Positions 21,716-30,655 of a stretch of 64,000 nucleotides of DNA are shown here, one piece after another. The notes beneath the pieces are model-generated. The model was not told the origin of the DNA and ran no database searches. It saw nothing but the letters and a program-made list of their open reading frames with translations. Source of the DNA: Bradyrhizobium icense (GTDB lineage Bacteria > Pseudomonadota > Alphaproteobacteria > Rhizobiales > Xanthobacteraceae); the NCBI RefSeq assembly GCF_001693385.1, contig NZ_CP016428.1:1-64000 (forward strand). Reading direction: 5' to 3'. Each line of letters opens with the position of its first letter. The first letter of the stretch is position 1. The position numbers were made by a program, and so were the translations under genes.

Positions 21716-21993
21716 GCGGCGTCTCCACCGTGCGCAGCGCCCAGGGTGATCGTGGCGCCCGGGCAGGCATCGACGCATTCACCGCATCCGGTGCAGACGG
21801 CTTCGTTGACGATGGCCTGCGGCGGCAATCCAATTCTGGGGCGGAAACGAATAGCCGACGCAGGACATGCATCGCCGCAGGAGCGACAGACGATGCCGGC
21901 TTCGGCGAGGCACGCGTCACCGATCAGGGCGACCGGCCTGGAGAGGAGTTGTCCGCGAAACAAGGCGCGGCGCGAGGGTCCCTGGGGTTCCAT
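21712..21993 (-). CDS. napF: Short NapF-like ferredoxin with two [4Fe-4S] clusters
   Basis: NapF is a cytoplasmic iron-sulphur protein linked to NapA maturation. This copy is only 93 aa, whereas canonical NapF is about 160 aa with four clusters. It keeps the N-terminal SRRALFRG motif and then runs directly into IGDACLAEAGIVCRSCGDACP (Cys28, 36, 39, 43). A final CTGCGECVDACP cluster follows. The first two CxxCxxC clusters of the long form are absent, as if about 70 residues were removed in frame. No frameshift is seen. It starts 6 bp after the napE stop and overlaps napD. Confidence 0.85.
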   Translation of the reverse strand: MEPQGPSRRALFRGQLLSRPVALIGDACLAEAGIVCRSCGDACPASAIRFRPRIGLPPQAIVNEAVCTGCGECVDACPGATITLGAAHGGDAA

Positions 21994-21999
21994 GACGCC

Positions 22000-22197
22000 T
22001 CATCCTCCCGGGGGGCCGGGCGGTCCCAGGATCAATTGGGACATCCAGACGAGAAAACCGTATCCGCCGACCACGCCGACCGCCACGATCGGCCAGATGA
22101 AGGCTGCGATGACGGCGAAGACGATCAGCTCAGCACGACGACCGGTCTCAGGTGCCTTGCCCGGCTGCGCATCATGTTTCGTTGACGTGTCGACCAT
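22000..22197 (-). CDS. napE: NapE, small membrane protein of the nap operon
   Basis: This 65-aa protein has one central membrane span (LIVFAVIAAFIWPIVAVGVVGGYGFLVW). The conserved RRAELIVF...GYGFLVWMSQLILGPPGPP pattern is that of NapE. Its function is undefined, and it is often the first gene of alphaproteobacterial nap operons. ATG 22197 was chosen because the ten extra upstream residues have no conservation. The FixK/FNR box lies about 120 bp upstream. Confidence 0.9.
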   Translation of the reverse strand: MVDTSTKHDAQPGKAPETGRRAELIVFAVIAAFIWPIVAVGVVGGYGFLVWMSQLILGPPGPPGG

Positions 22198-22400
22198 GTA
22201 ATGACCTGCCGCCTCGGATTCGAACAACCAGCGAGCCGGCTACACCTTCCCCTTGTGCCAGCTATTCTGCCGCCGTCGGACGAAGGCGACGCCATTCCAG
22301 GGCTCACTCATTGATTTGGATCAAGCGAAGAATGATAAATGATTGAATTATTTTATGCTCTTTCGGCATTCCTCGCGCCGAGCAGGGATCGTGCGATGCA
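22198..22400. promoter_or_regulatory. nap operon promoter region
   Basis: This is a 203-bp gap between comM (same strand, ending at 22401) and napE. It becomes A+T-rich around 22325-22365. It contains the FixK/FNR box described separately. No alternative gene is seen. Confidence 0.6.
22311..22324. promoter_or_regulatory. FixK/FNR box upstream of napE
   Basis: TTGATTTGGATCAA is a perfect match to the TTGAT-N4-ATCAA consensus bound by FNR, FixK and Anr regulators. Its centre is about 120 bp from the napE start. An activator centred at -41.5 would give transcription from near 22276 reading leftwards. This implies oxygen-limited induction of nitrate reduction, as known for Bradyrhizobium nap under FixK2. 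Confidence 0.85.
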
Positions 22401-23886
22401 CTACGCCGCGCGCCGCAAATCCTCCGCCAGCGCGCGATACGAAAGTGCTTCGGCGAGATGCAACCGGCCTATCTTTTCCGCACGATCGAGGTCGGCGAGC
22501 GTGCGCGCGACGCGCAGCACGCGGTGATAGCCGCGCGCGGTCAGCTTCATGGTTTCGGCGGCGTCGCGCAAAAGTTTTTGGCCCTGCGAATCTGGTTGCG
22601 CGATCGTTTCCAGAAGCGAGGCCGGCGCTTCGGCATTGGTGCGGATATGCGGCATGCCGGCCGCGGCATAACGCGCGAGCTGGATGTCGCGCGCGGCGGC
22701 GACGCGGGCTGCGACTTCGGCCGAGCCTTCGGACGGCGGCGGCAGGATCAGGTCGGCGGCGGTCACCGCCGGCACCTCGATGCGCAGGTCGATGCGATCC
22801 ATCAGCGGGCCGGAGATGCGCATCTGGTAATCCGCGGTGCAGCGGTCGACCGGTGCGCGCCTGCAGGAATAGCCGGGATCATAGGCCTGGCCGCAGCGGC
22901 ACGGGTTCATCGCCGCGACCAGCATGAAGCGCGCGGGGTAGGTGACGCGGTGATTGGCGCGCGACACCGAGACCTCGCCGTTCTCCAGCGGCTGGCGCAG
23001 CGAGTCCAGGACGCGCGGATCGAACTCCGGCAATTCGTCGAGGAACAGCACGCCCTGATGCGCCAGCGAAATCTCGCCGGGTCTTGCGCGCAGGCCGCCG
23101 CGCGGTCAATGCGCCGTCGCGGATTTCGCCGGCGACGGAGGCGATCATAGATACTTCGAGAAGCTCGGATGGCGACAGCGGCGGCAGGATCGAAGGCAGC
23201 CGCGCCGCCAGCATCGACTTGCCCGCACCGGGCGAGCCGATCATCAGCAAGTGATGCCCGCCGGCCGCGGCGATCTCCAGCGCGCGCTTGGCGCTTTCCT
23301 GGCCCTTGATGTCGCGCAAGTCGAGATGCGTCGCTTCCGGCTCGTGCACTTTCGGCTGTGGCCGCGATAGCACCTGTGTGCCCTTGAAATGGTTGGCGAT
23401 CTGGATAAGCGATTTGGCCGCGATGATCTGGATGTCCGGGCTCGCCCAGGCGGCTTCCGAGCCGCACGCCGCCGGGCAAATCAGTCCTTCCTCGCGCCCA
23501 TTCGCCCCGATCGCCGCCGGAAGCACGCCTGCAACGGGCGCGATCGAGCCGTCGAGCCCGAGTTCGCCGAGCACGGTAAAGCCGTTGAGCGCATCCGGCG
23601 GGATCGCGCCGATCGCCGCCATCAGGCCAAGCGCGATCGGCAGATCATAATGGCTGCCTTCCTTCGGCAGATCGGCCGGCGCGAGGTTGACGATGATCCG
23701 CCGCGCGGGCAGGGCCAGCCCCGAGGCGATCAGCGCCGAGCGCACCCGCTCGCGCGCCTCGGACACCGCCTTGTCCGGCAGACCCACGATCGCAAACGCC
23801 GGCAGCCCGGGCGCGACCTGCACCTGCACGTCGACCGCGCGGGCCTCGATCCCCTCAAAAGCTACGGTAGATACCCGCGCAACCAT
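22401..23886 (-). pseudogene. comM: comM/yifB-type AAA+ ATPase, frameshifted
   Basis: The intact family (YifB/ComM, magnesium-chelatase-like) is about 510 aa; ComM is a hexameric branch-migration helicase used in natural transformation. Here the reading frame from 23886 is good through residue 265 near 23092. It includes MVARVSTVAFEG, the Walker A segment MIGSPGAGKSMLAARL and GEIRDGALTARRP, and then runs out of frame to 22879. The rest (LRARPGEISLAHQGVLFLDELPEFDP to the C-terminus) continues in another frame from about 23093 to 22401. The conserved FRAPHHS segment expected between the halves is missing, so about 50-55 bp have been lost, not a multiple of three. A sequencing error could not remove a whole motif. 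Confidence 0.85.
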
Positions 23887-24041
23887 GCTGCCCCTCTTGA
23901 CGCAATCGAAGGTAGCGGGGAACCGGAGAGCAAGTCAAGAACATTAAGAGAACATCTTGCGCCTGGGGTCTGTCAGCGCACATCCTGCATCGACATACCG
24001 GTGCTCAACCGATCGTCGACATTTCGACCCGCGCTGCCTGG

Positions 24042-24224
24042 CTAGCGCTCCGTTCGCATGTACGGGCTGTGCTCGGAAACAAGCTTCAGCGCCGGATCAT
24101 CAGCGAGAACGCGCACCGCCTCTGTCTTTGCAGGGTTCTTATTCTCGGGGATACCCCGGACGCTCCACACCGCGAGCCAGACGACGAGCATTCCGGCTCC
24201 GATTGCCACCATATCCTTGGTCAT
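24042..24224 (-). CDS. Small single-span membrane protein, unknown
   Basis: This 60-residue product has one hydrophobic span (DMVAIGAGMLVVWLAVWSVRG, about residues 4-24) and a polar C-terminal tail rich in charged residues. ATG 24224 is chosen because GGAGG (24233-24237 on the reverse strand) lies 8 bases upstream. Longer in-frame starts at 24239 and 24251 lack such a site. I do not recognise a family. It stands alone between comM and the metallohydrolase gene. Confidence 0.45.
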   Translation of the reverse strand: MTKDMVAIGAGMLVVWLAVWSVRGIPENKNPAKTEAVRVLADDPALKLVSEHSPYMRTER

Positions 24225-24414
24225 TTGCCGGGCCTCCATACTGGCTGCCAAGCGCTGAGGAAGACCAATTTCGGCGAAGCGCGATGGTTCCTAATTTGGG
24301 CCCTTTCGATGAAGGCCCCTCGACGAAGCATCTCAGCCGCACGCATGCGGGTGTGCGGCAGCACTTGGATGATCCGGGGCCGACCACCGGCCGACCCCAA
24401 ATCAGGCGTCCTTC

Positions 24415-25398
24415 TCAGAGCTGCATGTTCATCGGCTCGGGATAATACCGGAAGCCATCGCCGTTCTTGGCGACGTGGCCGTAGCCCGGCCAGGCGAAGT
24501 GATAGGACATCACGGGAATTTTGTTGGCCGCGAGCATGTCCAGCATCTTCACCCGTGAGGCGGCCGCCTGCTTCGGATCGCTGTCGTAGGAGAACTCCAT
24601 CCGCGGCTTCTCCAGCAGCAGCACCGCGTGGTGCGAGAGGTCGCCGAGGAAGCAGAAGGATTTGCCCTTCGAACTGACCATGAAGATGGTGTGGCCGACG
24701 GTGTGGCCAGGAGCCGCGAGCGCGGTGACGCCGGGCAGGAATTCCTGGTTGTCCTTGATGAAGACGATGCGGTCGCGCACCGGCATCAGGTTCTTGCGGG
24801 CGTGGATGATGAAGTCCTTCAGCGGACTGCCGAGCTTGCCTTCATCGGTCCAGAAATCGAAATCGCTCTGGGCGATGTAGACCTGCGCGTTCGGGAATAG
24901 CGGCTTGTCGTCGGCGCCGACAAGGCCGCCGATGTGATCGATATGGGCGTGCGAGCACACCACGGCGTCGATGTCCGTCGGCTTGATGCCGGCCGCCATC
25001 ATGTTCTTCTGCTGCTGGCCGGTGGTCGGGCCGAATGCCTTCGAGGTGCCCATGCCGGTATCGAACAGGATCAGCTTGTCGCCGGTGTTCACGATCGGCG
25101 AGTTCTGCTCGAGCACGACGTTGTCCGGGTTGAGGAAGTTGTCGGACAGCATCTTCTTCACTTCCTCCTTCGGCACGCCGGTAAACGTGCCGGAGGGATC
25201 GCCCAGCGGCAGCGGGCCGTCGGAGACCACGGTGACTTCGGCGTCGCCGAGAACGAAACGGTGCCAGTAGGGCGTCTGCGTGCCGAGTTTTGGCGCTTTG
25301 GCCAGCGCGCTGCCGCCGAGCATCGTTGAAGCGCCAAGACCCATTCCGAGTCCAGCACCGAGCGCAAGCAAAGACCGTCGCGAAAGATTCGTCGTCAT
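24415..25398 (-). CDS. Tat-exported metallo-beta-lactamase-fold hydrolase
   Basis: This 327-aa protein has a twin-arginine signal (NLSRRSLLALGAGLGMGLGAS) and a metallo-beta-lactamase domain. The zinc-binding SHAHIDHIGG lies near residue 149 and GHTVGHT near residue 232. GDLSHH supplies the bridging Asp. It resembles the group that includes methyl-parathion hydrolase and lactonase-like enzymes, but the substrate cannot be predicted. Folding and metal loading before export are implied by the Tat signal. It is followed downstream by the small membrane protein gene and stands in its own unit. Confidence 0.88.
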   Translation of the reverse strand: MTTNLSRRSLLALGAGLGMGLGASTMLGGSALAKAPKLGTQTPYWHRFVLGDAEVTVVSDGPLPLGDPSGTFTGVPKEEVKKMLSDNFLNPDNVVLEQNSPIVNTGDKLILFDTGMGTSKAFGPTTGQQQKNMMAAGIKPTDIDAVVCSHAHIDHIGGLVGADDKPLFPNAQVYIAQSDFDFWTDEGKLGSPLKDFIIHARKNLMPVRDRIVFIKDNQEFLPGVTALAAPGHTVGHTIFMVSSKGKSFCFLGDLSHHAVLLLEKPRMEFSYDSDPKQAAASRVKMLDMLAANKIPVMSYHFAWPGYGHVAKNGDGFRYYPEPMNMQL

Positions 25399-25551
25399 GC
25401 GTCTTCCTCCACTAATTTTATTGATTGCAGTACGTGCCCGGACGGATTCATCCGTCGCTACAGGCTGCTCCCGCTTCCCGAAATTGGCAAGTGGGATGAA
25501 GGGACACGACAGGGATGTGAAAATGCGATGACGCGCCGCGGGACCGGACAG

Positions 25552-26427
25552 CTACCAATCGTAGTCGTCGTACATCCACTCCCTTGGGTATCGAGGCCGC
25601 GTTCTCGCTTGCGGCGGCGACCGCTCTGGTTTGCGCAAGGTCGGAGCCGGCTGCGCCGGACGCGCTGATGCCTTGGGCGAGTTCTGCTCGGAAACCTTCG
25701 CGAGATCGCGTTTCATCTCTTCCTGGCTCGTCTTCAGCTCCCCAATGGCTTTTGCATTGTCGCTGGCCATTTGTTGCTGGTTCGCCTTGAGCTGTTCGAT
25801 GTTTCGTTCCAGGTTCGCGAGGTCGCGCGCGATCGTTTGCAGCAACTGAGTCTGGTCGGGAAGCGCCGCTGTAGCTGGCGGCGGGGCGTCTTGCGGTGGT
25901 GCGGCCTGAGCCAAGGTTGGTGCTTGCGGGGGTGCTGCTTGCGGTGAGGACGCTTGCGAGGGTGCTGTCTCCGCGGCCGCCAGTTGAACGGTGGATGGAG
26001 CGGGCTGCGCGGGAACCGGCGGATTTTCCGACGGCAATGACGGAGATGAAACGGGCTGCGGCGCCCACCAGGCGACAACCTGCTTGGCTCCGCCGCCATA
26101 GGACGACTGCAAAACCAGGGCAGCGACAATGATGAACGCCGCCAGGGGCAAGGCGGCGAGGGTGCGGAGCGTCAGCCTTCCTGGTGGTGATTGCGGGCCA
26201 GGTCGCGCCGACTGCGCGGCGGGTCGGGCCGAAGGCGGATGCGCGGCATCGCGCTCCATTTTTGCGACCTGTTCAGTCAAACGCGCAAGCTGCTCATCCG
26301 CGCTTTTTATCTGTTCGTGGGCATGCGCGAGCCGTTCGTCGGCGGGCCCGATTAGGGCATCGTGGGGTTCGGTTTGTTTTAGGGCATCGTGGGGTTCGGT
26401 TTGTTTCGGAGTAGGTGTGGAGTTCAT
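25552..26427 (-). CDS. Membrane-anchored coiled-coil protein, unknown
   Basis: This 291-aa protein has an N-terminal coiled coil (about residues 28-60, ADERLAHAHEQIKSADEQL), one membrane span (LAALPLAAFIIVAALVLQS, about 85-103), and a Pro/Ala/Gln-rich linker. A second coiled coil (about 185-240) and a basic C-terminus ending in EWMYDDYDW follow. ATG 26427 is preferred for the AAGGAA site upstream. Residues 8-25 are two exact copies of KQTEPHDAL encoded by a 27-bp tandem duplication. No catalytic domain or family was recognised; a structural or scaffold role is a guess. It is an isolated gene. Confidence 0.7.
   Translation of the reverse strand: MNSTPTPKQTEPHDALKQTEPHDALIGPADERLAHAHEQIKSADEQLARLTEQVAKMERDAAHPPSARPAAQSARPGPQSPPGRLTLRTLAALPLAAFIIVAALVLQSSYGGGAKQVVAWWAPQPVSSPSLPSENPPVPAQPAPSTVQLAAAETAPSQASSPQAAPPQAPTLAQAAPPQDAPPPATAALPDQTQLLQTIARDLANLERNIEQLKANQQQMASDNAKAIGELKTSQEEMKRDLAKVSEQNSPKASARPAQPAPTLRKPERSPPQARTRPRYPREWMYDDYDW
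26354..26407. repeat. 27-bp tandem duplication inside the coiled-coil gene
   Basis: Bases 26354-26380 and 26381-26407 are the same 27-mer apart from the last base. The duplication adds nine codons (KQTEPHDAL) and keeps the frame. It is recent, judging by near identity, and is a candidate length-polymorphic site between strains. Confidence 0.9.
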
Positions 26428-26730
26428 TGGCGTTCCTTTCCGTCCAATGTCATCCGAAGGTGGCCGGTCGAGCATCCGGCAGCGCTCCGTGCAGTCTTGC
26501 CCAAAGAACGGCGGCATGATGATAGGATATGGGATCACATGGCGATAGCGTCCTGTAATCCAGCGTCGCCACTCCCGGCGGCGTAGCAGAACGGTGCCGC
26601 GGCTCTCCTCGCCGGTTCCAATCGGCCGGCAGGAGGCGCACGCAATTCATCCGGCCGCATTCATCCGGCCCAGGTCCGGCCGCGTATGAGCGTGCTGCGA
26701 ATGAACTGGTCGACAGCCCACGAGGGGAAA
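26428..26730. other. Intergenic region upstream of the coiled-coil gene, nothing recognised
   Basis: This 303-bp gap lies between gshB (ends at 26731 on the reverse strand) and the coiled-coil gene. It should contain the promoter of the latter. Short direct repeats of CATCCGGCC occur near 26650-26675. No gene, operator or strong hairpin was seen. Confidence 0.5.
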
Positions 26731-27678
26731 TTACTTCCCGCCGCGCTTTTTCTCGATGGTATCCCAGATCTTTGCCGCGACGTCCGGTCCGCCGAGCCGC
26801 TGGATCGCGCGGATGCCGGTCGGGCAGGTCACGTTGATCTCGGTGAGGTTGCCGTCGATCACGTCGATGCCGACGAACAGCAGGCCGCGTTCGCGTAAGG
26901 CCGGGCCCAACGTGTCGCAAATCTCGCGCTCGCGCGGCGAAAGGTCGGTCGACTGCGCGGCGCCGCCGCGCACCATGTTGGAGCGGAGGTCGTCGGGAGC
27001 GGGGACGCGGTTGACGGCGCCGGCGAATTCGCCGTCGATCAGGATGATGCGCTTGTCGCCGTGCTTCACCTCGGGCAGGAAGCGCTGGATCACCCAAGGC
27101 TCCCTGAAGGTGACGGAAAACATGTCGAACAGCGAGCCGAAATTCATGTCCTGCGGCATCACGCGAAACACTGCCGCGCCGCCATGGCCGTGCAGCGGCT
27201 TCATGACGACCGCGCCATGCTCTTCGCGGAACGAATTGATTTCGTCGAGGTCGCGCGAGATCAGCGTCGGCGGCATCAGTTGAGGAAAGTTCAGCACGAA
27301 CATCTTTTCCGGCGCGTTGCGCACGCTGGCGGGATCGTTGACGACCAGCGTCCTGGGATGGATTCGTTCCAGCAAATGCGTCGAGGTGATGTAGGCGATA
27401 TCGAACGGCGGCTCCTGCCGCAACAGGATGACGTCGAAAGCGTTCAGCGGCTGGCGCTTGGGCTCACCGAGCGTGAAATGATTGCCGGCCTCGTCGCGCA
27501 CGGTCACCACCTGCACCGGCGCCACCAACTCCTCGCCACGCAGCGATAGCTGGTCCGGCGTGAAATAGGAAAGCCCATGGCCGCGCTTTTGCGCTTCCAG
27601 CATCAGGGCGAAGGTCGAATCGCCGCGGATGTTGATACGCGCGATGGGGTCCATCTGGACGGCGACATTCAGTTTCAT
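26731..27678 (-). CDS. gshB: Glutathione synthetase
   Basis: This 315-aa ATP-grasp enzyme joins gamma-glutamylcysteine and glycine to form glutathione. [23 protein letters not shown] is the typical proteobacterial N-terminus. [16 protein letters not shown] is the glycine-rich ATP-grasp loop, and [25 protein letters not shown] is the C-terminal metal and nucleotide site. Size is normal. It is the third gene of a reverse run rsmI, yraN, gshB, common in alphaproteobacteria. It is 29 bp downstream of yraN. Confidence 0.96.
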   Translation of the reverse strand: MKLNVAVQMDPIARINIRGDSTFALMLEAQKRGHGLSYFTPDQLSLRGEELVAPVQVVTVRDEAGNHFTLGEPKRQPLNAFDVILLRQEPPFDIAYITSTHLLERIHPRTLVVNDPASVRNAPEKMFVLNFPQLMPPTLISRDLDEINSFREEHGAVVMKPLHGHGGAAVFRVMPQDMNFGSLFDMFSVTFREPWVIQRFLPEVKHGDKRIILIDGEFAGAVNRVPAPDDLRSNMVRGGAAQSTDLSPREREICDTLGPALRERGLLFVGIDVIDGNLTEINVTCPTGIRAIQRLGGPDVAAKIWDTIEKKRGGK

Positions 27679-27707
27679 GAGTGAGGTCCGGGTCTCTGGA
27701 GGGAATC

Positions 27708-28121
27708 TTAAACGCTGGCGTCGAATGCCGCTAACAGATGGCGTGGCAGACGTCTGGGTGCAATCAGGACGGCGTCGAAACGAAGCTCGAATTCGGCATG
27801 CTCGGGATGCGCCATCAGCCAGGCCTGCGCTGCGTCGATGATGCGGGCCTGCTGGCGCGCCGTAACGGCGTAGGCGGCGTCATCGAGGCTGGCTCTGGCC
27901 TTGACCTCGATGAAGGCGACCAGATTGCGCTTCCTCGCCACCAGGTCAATCTCGCCATAGGGCGTGCGGAAGCGCTTTGCCAGGATGCGGTAGCCTTTTG
28001 CCATCAGATAGGCCGCAGCGCGGCTTTCGGCTGAAAGCCCGGTGCGAAAGGCCGCGACCCGCTCGGGGGCGGCGATTTTGGCGGTCGCATCGGGCGGCGT
28101 GGGGCCGTCAGCCTTCGCCAT
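27708..28121 (-). CDS. YraN/UPF0102-family endonuclease-like protein
   Basis: This 137-aa protein has the PD-(D/E)XK-like nuclease fold of UPF0102. Key residues appear in [40 protein letters not shown] (the D...ExK core), and the C-terminal [10 protein letters not shown]. The biochemical role is not established, though the fold suggests a nuclease related to Holliday-junction resolvases. ATG 28121 was taken because it gives the normal length, and it overlaps the rsmI stop by 14 bp. Confidence 0.87.
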   Translation of the reverse strand: MAKADGPTPPDATAKIAAPERVAAFRTGLSAESRAAAYLMAKGYRILAKRFRTPYGEIDLVARKRNLVAFIEVKARASLDDAAYAVTARQQARIIDAAQAWLMAHPEHAEFELRFDAVLIAPRRLPRHLLAAFDASV

Positions 28122-29073
28122 CGCCGCCTCGTGCTCGCCTGGGGGTTTCTTTGGCAAGCTCCAATGCGCGGGCATAGACTTCGCGGCGCGGGCGCCCCGA
28201 AAGCTCGACCGCATGCGCGACGCTGTCCTTGACGCTTTCGCGCGCCAGCGACGATCGCAGCAGATCGTCGAGGTCGTGCTGCGTCATGATATCGGCGTCC
28301 TTGCGCGGCGGGCCGATGACGAGCACGAACTCGCCGCGGGTTTCCAGCGTGCCTGCGGCTTTCGCCAGTTCTGATATCGGCGCGCGCTTGATGTCCTCGT
28401 GCAGCTTCGTGAGTTCGCGGCAGATCGCGGCGTCGCGCCCGGCCATGATCTCGGCGAGGTCGGCGAGCGTTTCCTGCACCCGGTTGCCGGATTCGAACAT
28501 CACCAGCGTGGCGTCGATCCGGGAGAGTTCTGCGAGCCGACTCCGCCGCGAGACTTGTTTGGCCGGCAAAAATCCCTCGAAATAGAACCGGTCGGTGGGT
28601 AGTGCCGCGACCGAAAGTGCCGTCAGCACCGAGGATGCACCGGGCACCGCGATCACGGCATGGCCGGCTGCAGAGACCTCGCGCACCAGCTTGAAGCCGG
28701 GGTCGGAGATCAGTGGCGTGCCGGCGTCCGACACCAGCGCGATCGAAGCGCCCTGCGCCAGCCGCTCCAGGATTTTCGGCCTTGCCATCGCCGCGTTGTG
28801 CTCGTGATATGGCTTGAGTTCCGCCGAGATCGCATAGCGTTCGACCAGGCGGCGGGTGATGCGGGTGTCCTCGCAGGCGATGATGTCGACGCCGGCCAGG
28901 GTCTCCAGCGCGCGCAAGGTGATGTCGCCGAGATTGCCGATCGGGGTCGCCACCAGATAGAGACCGGGAACCGGCTTCGGAGCATTCAGAGTGTGGCCGC
29001 CAATCAAAAAAGTTCTGTTGGCCGAACCCGGTTCGGTATCAGAGCCATAGCTTGAACTGGGCTTTGCGCGCAT
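28108..29073 (-). CDS. rsmI: 16S rRNA (cytidine-1402 2'-O)-methyltransferase
   Basis: This 321-aa tetrapyrrole-methylase-fold enzyme 2'-O-methylates C1402 of 16S rRNA using SAM. The family N-terminus [22 protein letters not shown] and the segments [25 protein letters not shown] and [12 protein letters not shown] are all present. The first 35 residues are a non-conserved extension, so a later start is possible, but no better start codon with a ribosome-binding site was found. It diverges from a lipoprotein gene, the same neighbour as in many proteobacteria. Confidence 0.94.
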   Translation of the reverse strand: MRAKPSSSYGSDTEPGSANRTFLIGGHTLNAPKPVPGLYLVATPIGNLGDITLRALETLAGVDIIACEDTRITRRLVERYAISAELKPYHEHNAAMARPKILERLAQGASIALVSDAGTPLISDPGFKLVREVSAAGHAVIAVPGASSVLTALSVAALPTDRFYFEGFLPAKQVSRRSRLAELSRIDATLVMFESGNRVQETLADLAEIMAGRDAAICRELTKLHEDIKRAPISELAKAAGTLETRGEFVLVIGPPRKDADIMTQHDLDDLLRSSLARESVKDSVAHAVELSGRPRREVYARALELAKETPRRARGGDGEG

Positions 29074-29306
29074 CGTGACAATCTAAAGGGGTCTTGGAGC
29101 AAGCGCTATATCTGGCTGGGACGGCGGCAAAAACCGGAGTTCCCCGCGGCCAGCGATGTGTGGCGAGATCGTAATCCTTTTGTTTTGGTTAACTAATCCT
29201 CGACAATATGCAGAATCCCGAATGTAGGGTTCAGTAGCGGTTCAGGTGCTTCGGCCCAGAAAGCCGGAATCCTGACCGACGGCGGTCGGTCAAGAGAAGA
29301 GACAGA

Positions 29307-30518
29307 ATGGTAGGCCCGCTCAATCGTAAGCCCGGATCCTCGGTTCCGTGCCCGTCAAGCCCGACCCGGCGGACGGCACTTGGCCTTATTCTCGGGGCAC
29401 CGCTGCTCGGCGCCTGCGCCGGCGGCCAGGTTTCCAGCCCGTTCGGCCCGTCCGCGCCCGAGGGGCCGCCGGGCCCGCAGCAACAGCCGCTTGCGGTTGG
29501 CACCGGGCAGGTCAAGGTCGGCCTGATCCTGCCGCTCTCGGCTGCCGGCAATGCCGGCGTCGCCGCGCAATCGATGAAGAATGCGGCCGAGATGGCGCTG
29601 GCGGAATTCCAGAACCCGAACATTCAGCTTCTGATCAAGGACGACAGCGGCAGTCCGCAGGGCGCCCAGCAGGTGACCCAGCAGGCGCTCGACGAAGGCG
29701 TGGAAATCATTCTGGGGCCGCTGTTTGCGGCATCGGTGCCGGCGACCGCGCAACTGACGCGGGCGCGCGGCATTTCGGTGATCGCGTTCTCGACCGATTC
29801 CAGCGTGGCCGGCCGCGGTGTTTACCTCCTGAGCTTCCTGCCGGAGTCCGACGTCAACCGGATCGTCGATTATTCCGCCAGCATCGGAAAGCGGTCGTTT
29901 GCGGCGCTGTTGCCCGACAATGCCTATGGCAATGTGGTGGAAGCGGCGTTCAAGCAGGCAGCCGGCCGCAAGGGGCGCATCGTCGCCTTCGAGAAATACA
30001 CCGCCGATCGCGCCGGGGCGGCGCGGACGGTGGCGCAGTCGCTCGGCTCGGCGGACGCGCTGTTCATCGCCGACGACGGCGAATCCGTCGTGGCGACGGC
30101 GGACGCCCTGACCGCTGCGGGCGCGAACTTGCGCAACATCCAGTTGCTCGGCACGGGGCTCTGGGACAATCCGCGCGTCTATGCGAACGCGACGCTGCAG
30201 GGCGGGCTCTATGCCGCGCCCGATCCGTCGGGTTTCCGCGCCTTCTCCGGCCGCTACCGCGCCAAATACGGCACGGACCCCGTGCGCACCGCAACGCTCG
30301 CTTACGATGCCGTCGCGCTGGTTGCTGCGCTGTCGAAGCAGCAGGGCGGCCAACGCTTTGCGCCAGAGACGCTGACTAACCCGTCCGGCTTCGCCGGTAC
30401 CGACGGCCTGTTCCGCTTCCGCTCCGACGGCACCAACGAGCGCGGCCTTGCCGTGATGAAGGTCGCCAGCGGCGGCAGCACGCCGGTCGCCGGTTCGCCG
30501 AAGAGTTTTGGGGCGTGA
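29307..30518 (+). CDS. LpoA/LppC-type lipoprotein, penicillin-binding protein activator family
   Basis: This 403-aa lipoprotein has a signal ending in a lipobox (LGAPLLGACAGG, lipidated Cys at about residue 37) and a type-1 periplasmic-binding fold. It begins KVGLILPLSAAGNAGVAAQSMKNAAEMAL and contains ILGPLFAASVPATAQLTRARGI. This matches the LppC family, whose enterobacterial member LpoA activates PBP1a, and it also resembles amino-acid-binding ABC receptors. Position next to rsmI-yraN-gshB supports the LppC reading. Whether it activates a PBP in this organism is inference. Confidence 0.83.
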   Translation: MVGPLNRKPGSSVPCPSSPTRRTALGLILGAPLLGACAGGQVSSPFGPSAPEGPPGPQQQPLAVGTGQVKVGLILPLSAAGNAGVAAQSMKNAAEMALAEFQNPNIQLLIKDDSGSPQGAQQVTQQALDEGVEIILGPLFAASVPATAQLTRARGISVIAFSTDSSVAGRGVYLLSFLPESDVNRIVDYSASIGKRSFAALLPDNAYGNVVEAAFKQAAGRKGRIVAFEKYTADRAGAARTVAQSLGSADALFIADDGESVVATADALTAAGANLRNIQLLGTGLWDNPRVYANATLQGGLYAAPDPSGFRAFSGRYRAKYGTDPVRTATLAYDAVALVAALSKQQGGQRFAPETLTNPSGFAGTDGLFRFRSDGTNERGLAVMKVASGGSTPVAGSPKSFGA

Positions 30519-30523
30519 TCTCT

Positions 30524-30653
30524 CGTCGCCCCTGCGACCCGTCTACGCCGAAGGCTTCGCCAGGGTAGGAGCGAGGGGCGCCCATAGCCACCATCGTTGT
30601 TTTTGAGAGAAGCCGTCGCCGCTTGTGCCTCTTGCGGTCGCAGGAACGACGGC
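30524..30653. repeat. Intergenic imperfect palindromic repeat
   Basis: The gap between the lipoprotein gene and hemW (convergent) begins with CGTCGCCCCTGCGA near 30524 and ends with TCGCAGGAACGACGG near 30653, imperfect inverted arms. An internal palindrome GCCGAAGGCTTCGCC lies near 30547-30561. The arms resemble the hairpin at 14556-14592. It probably belongs to a family of bradyrhizobial intergenic repeats and may act as a bidirectional terminator. Confidence 0.55.
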
Positions 30654-30655
30654 TG

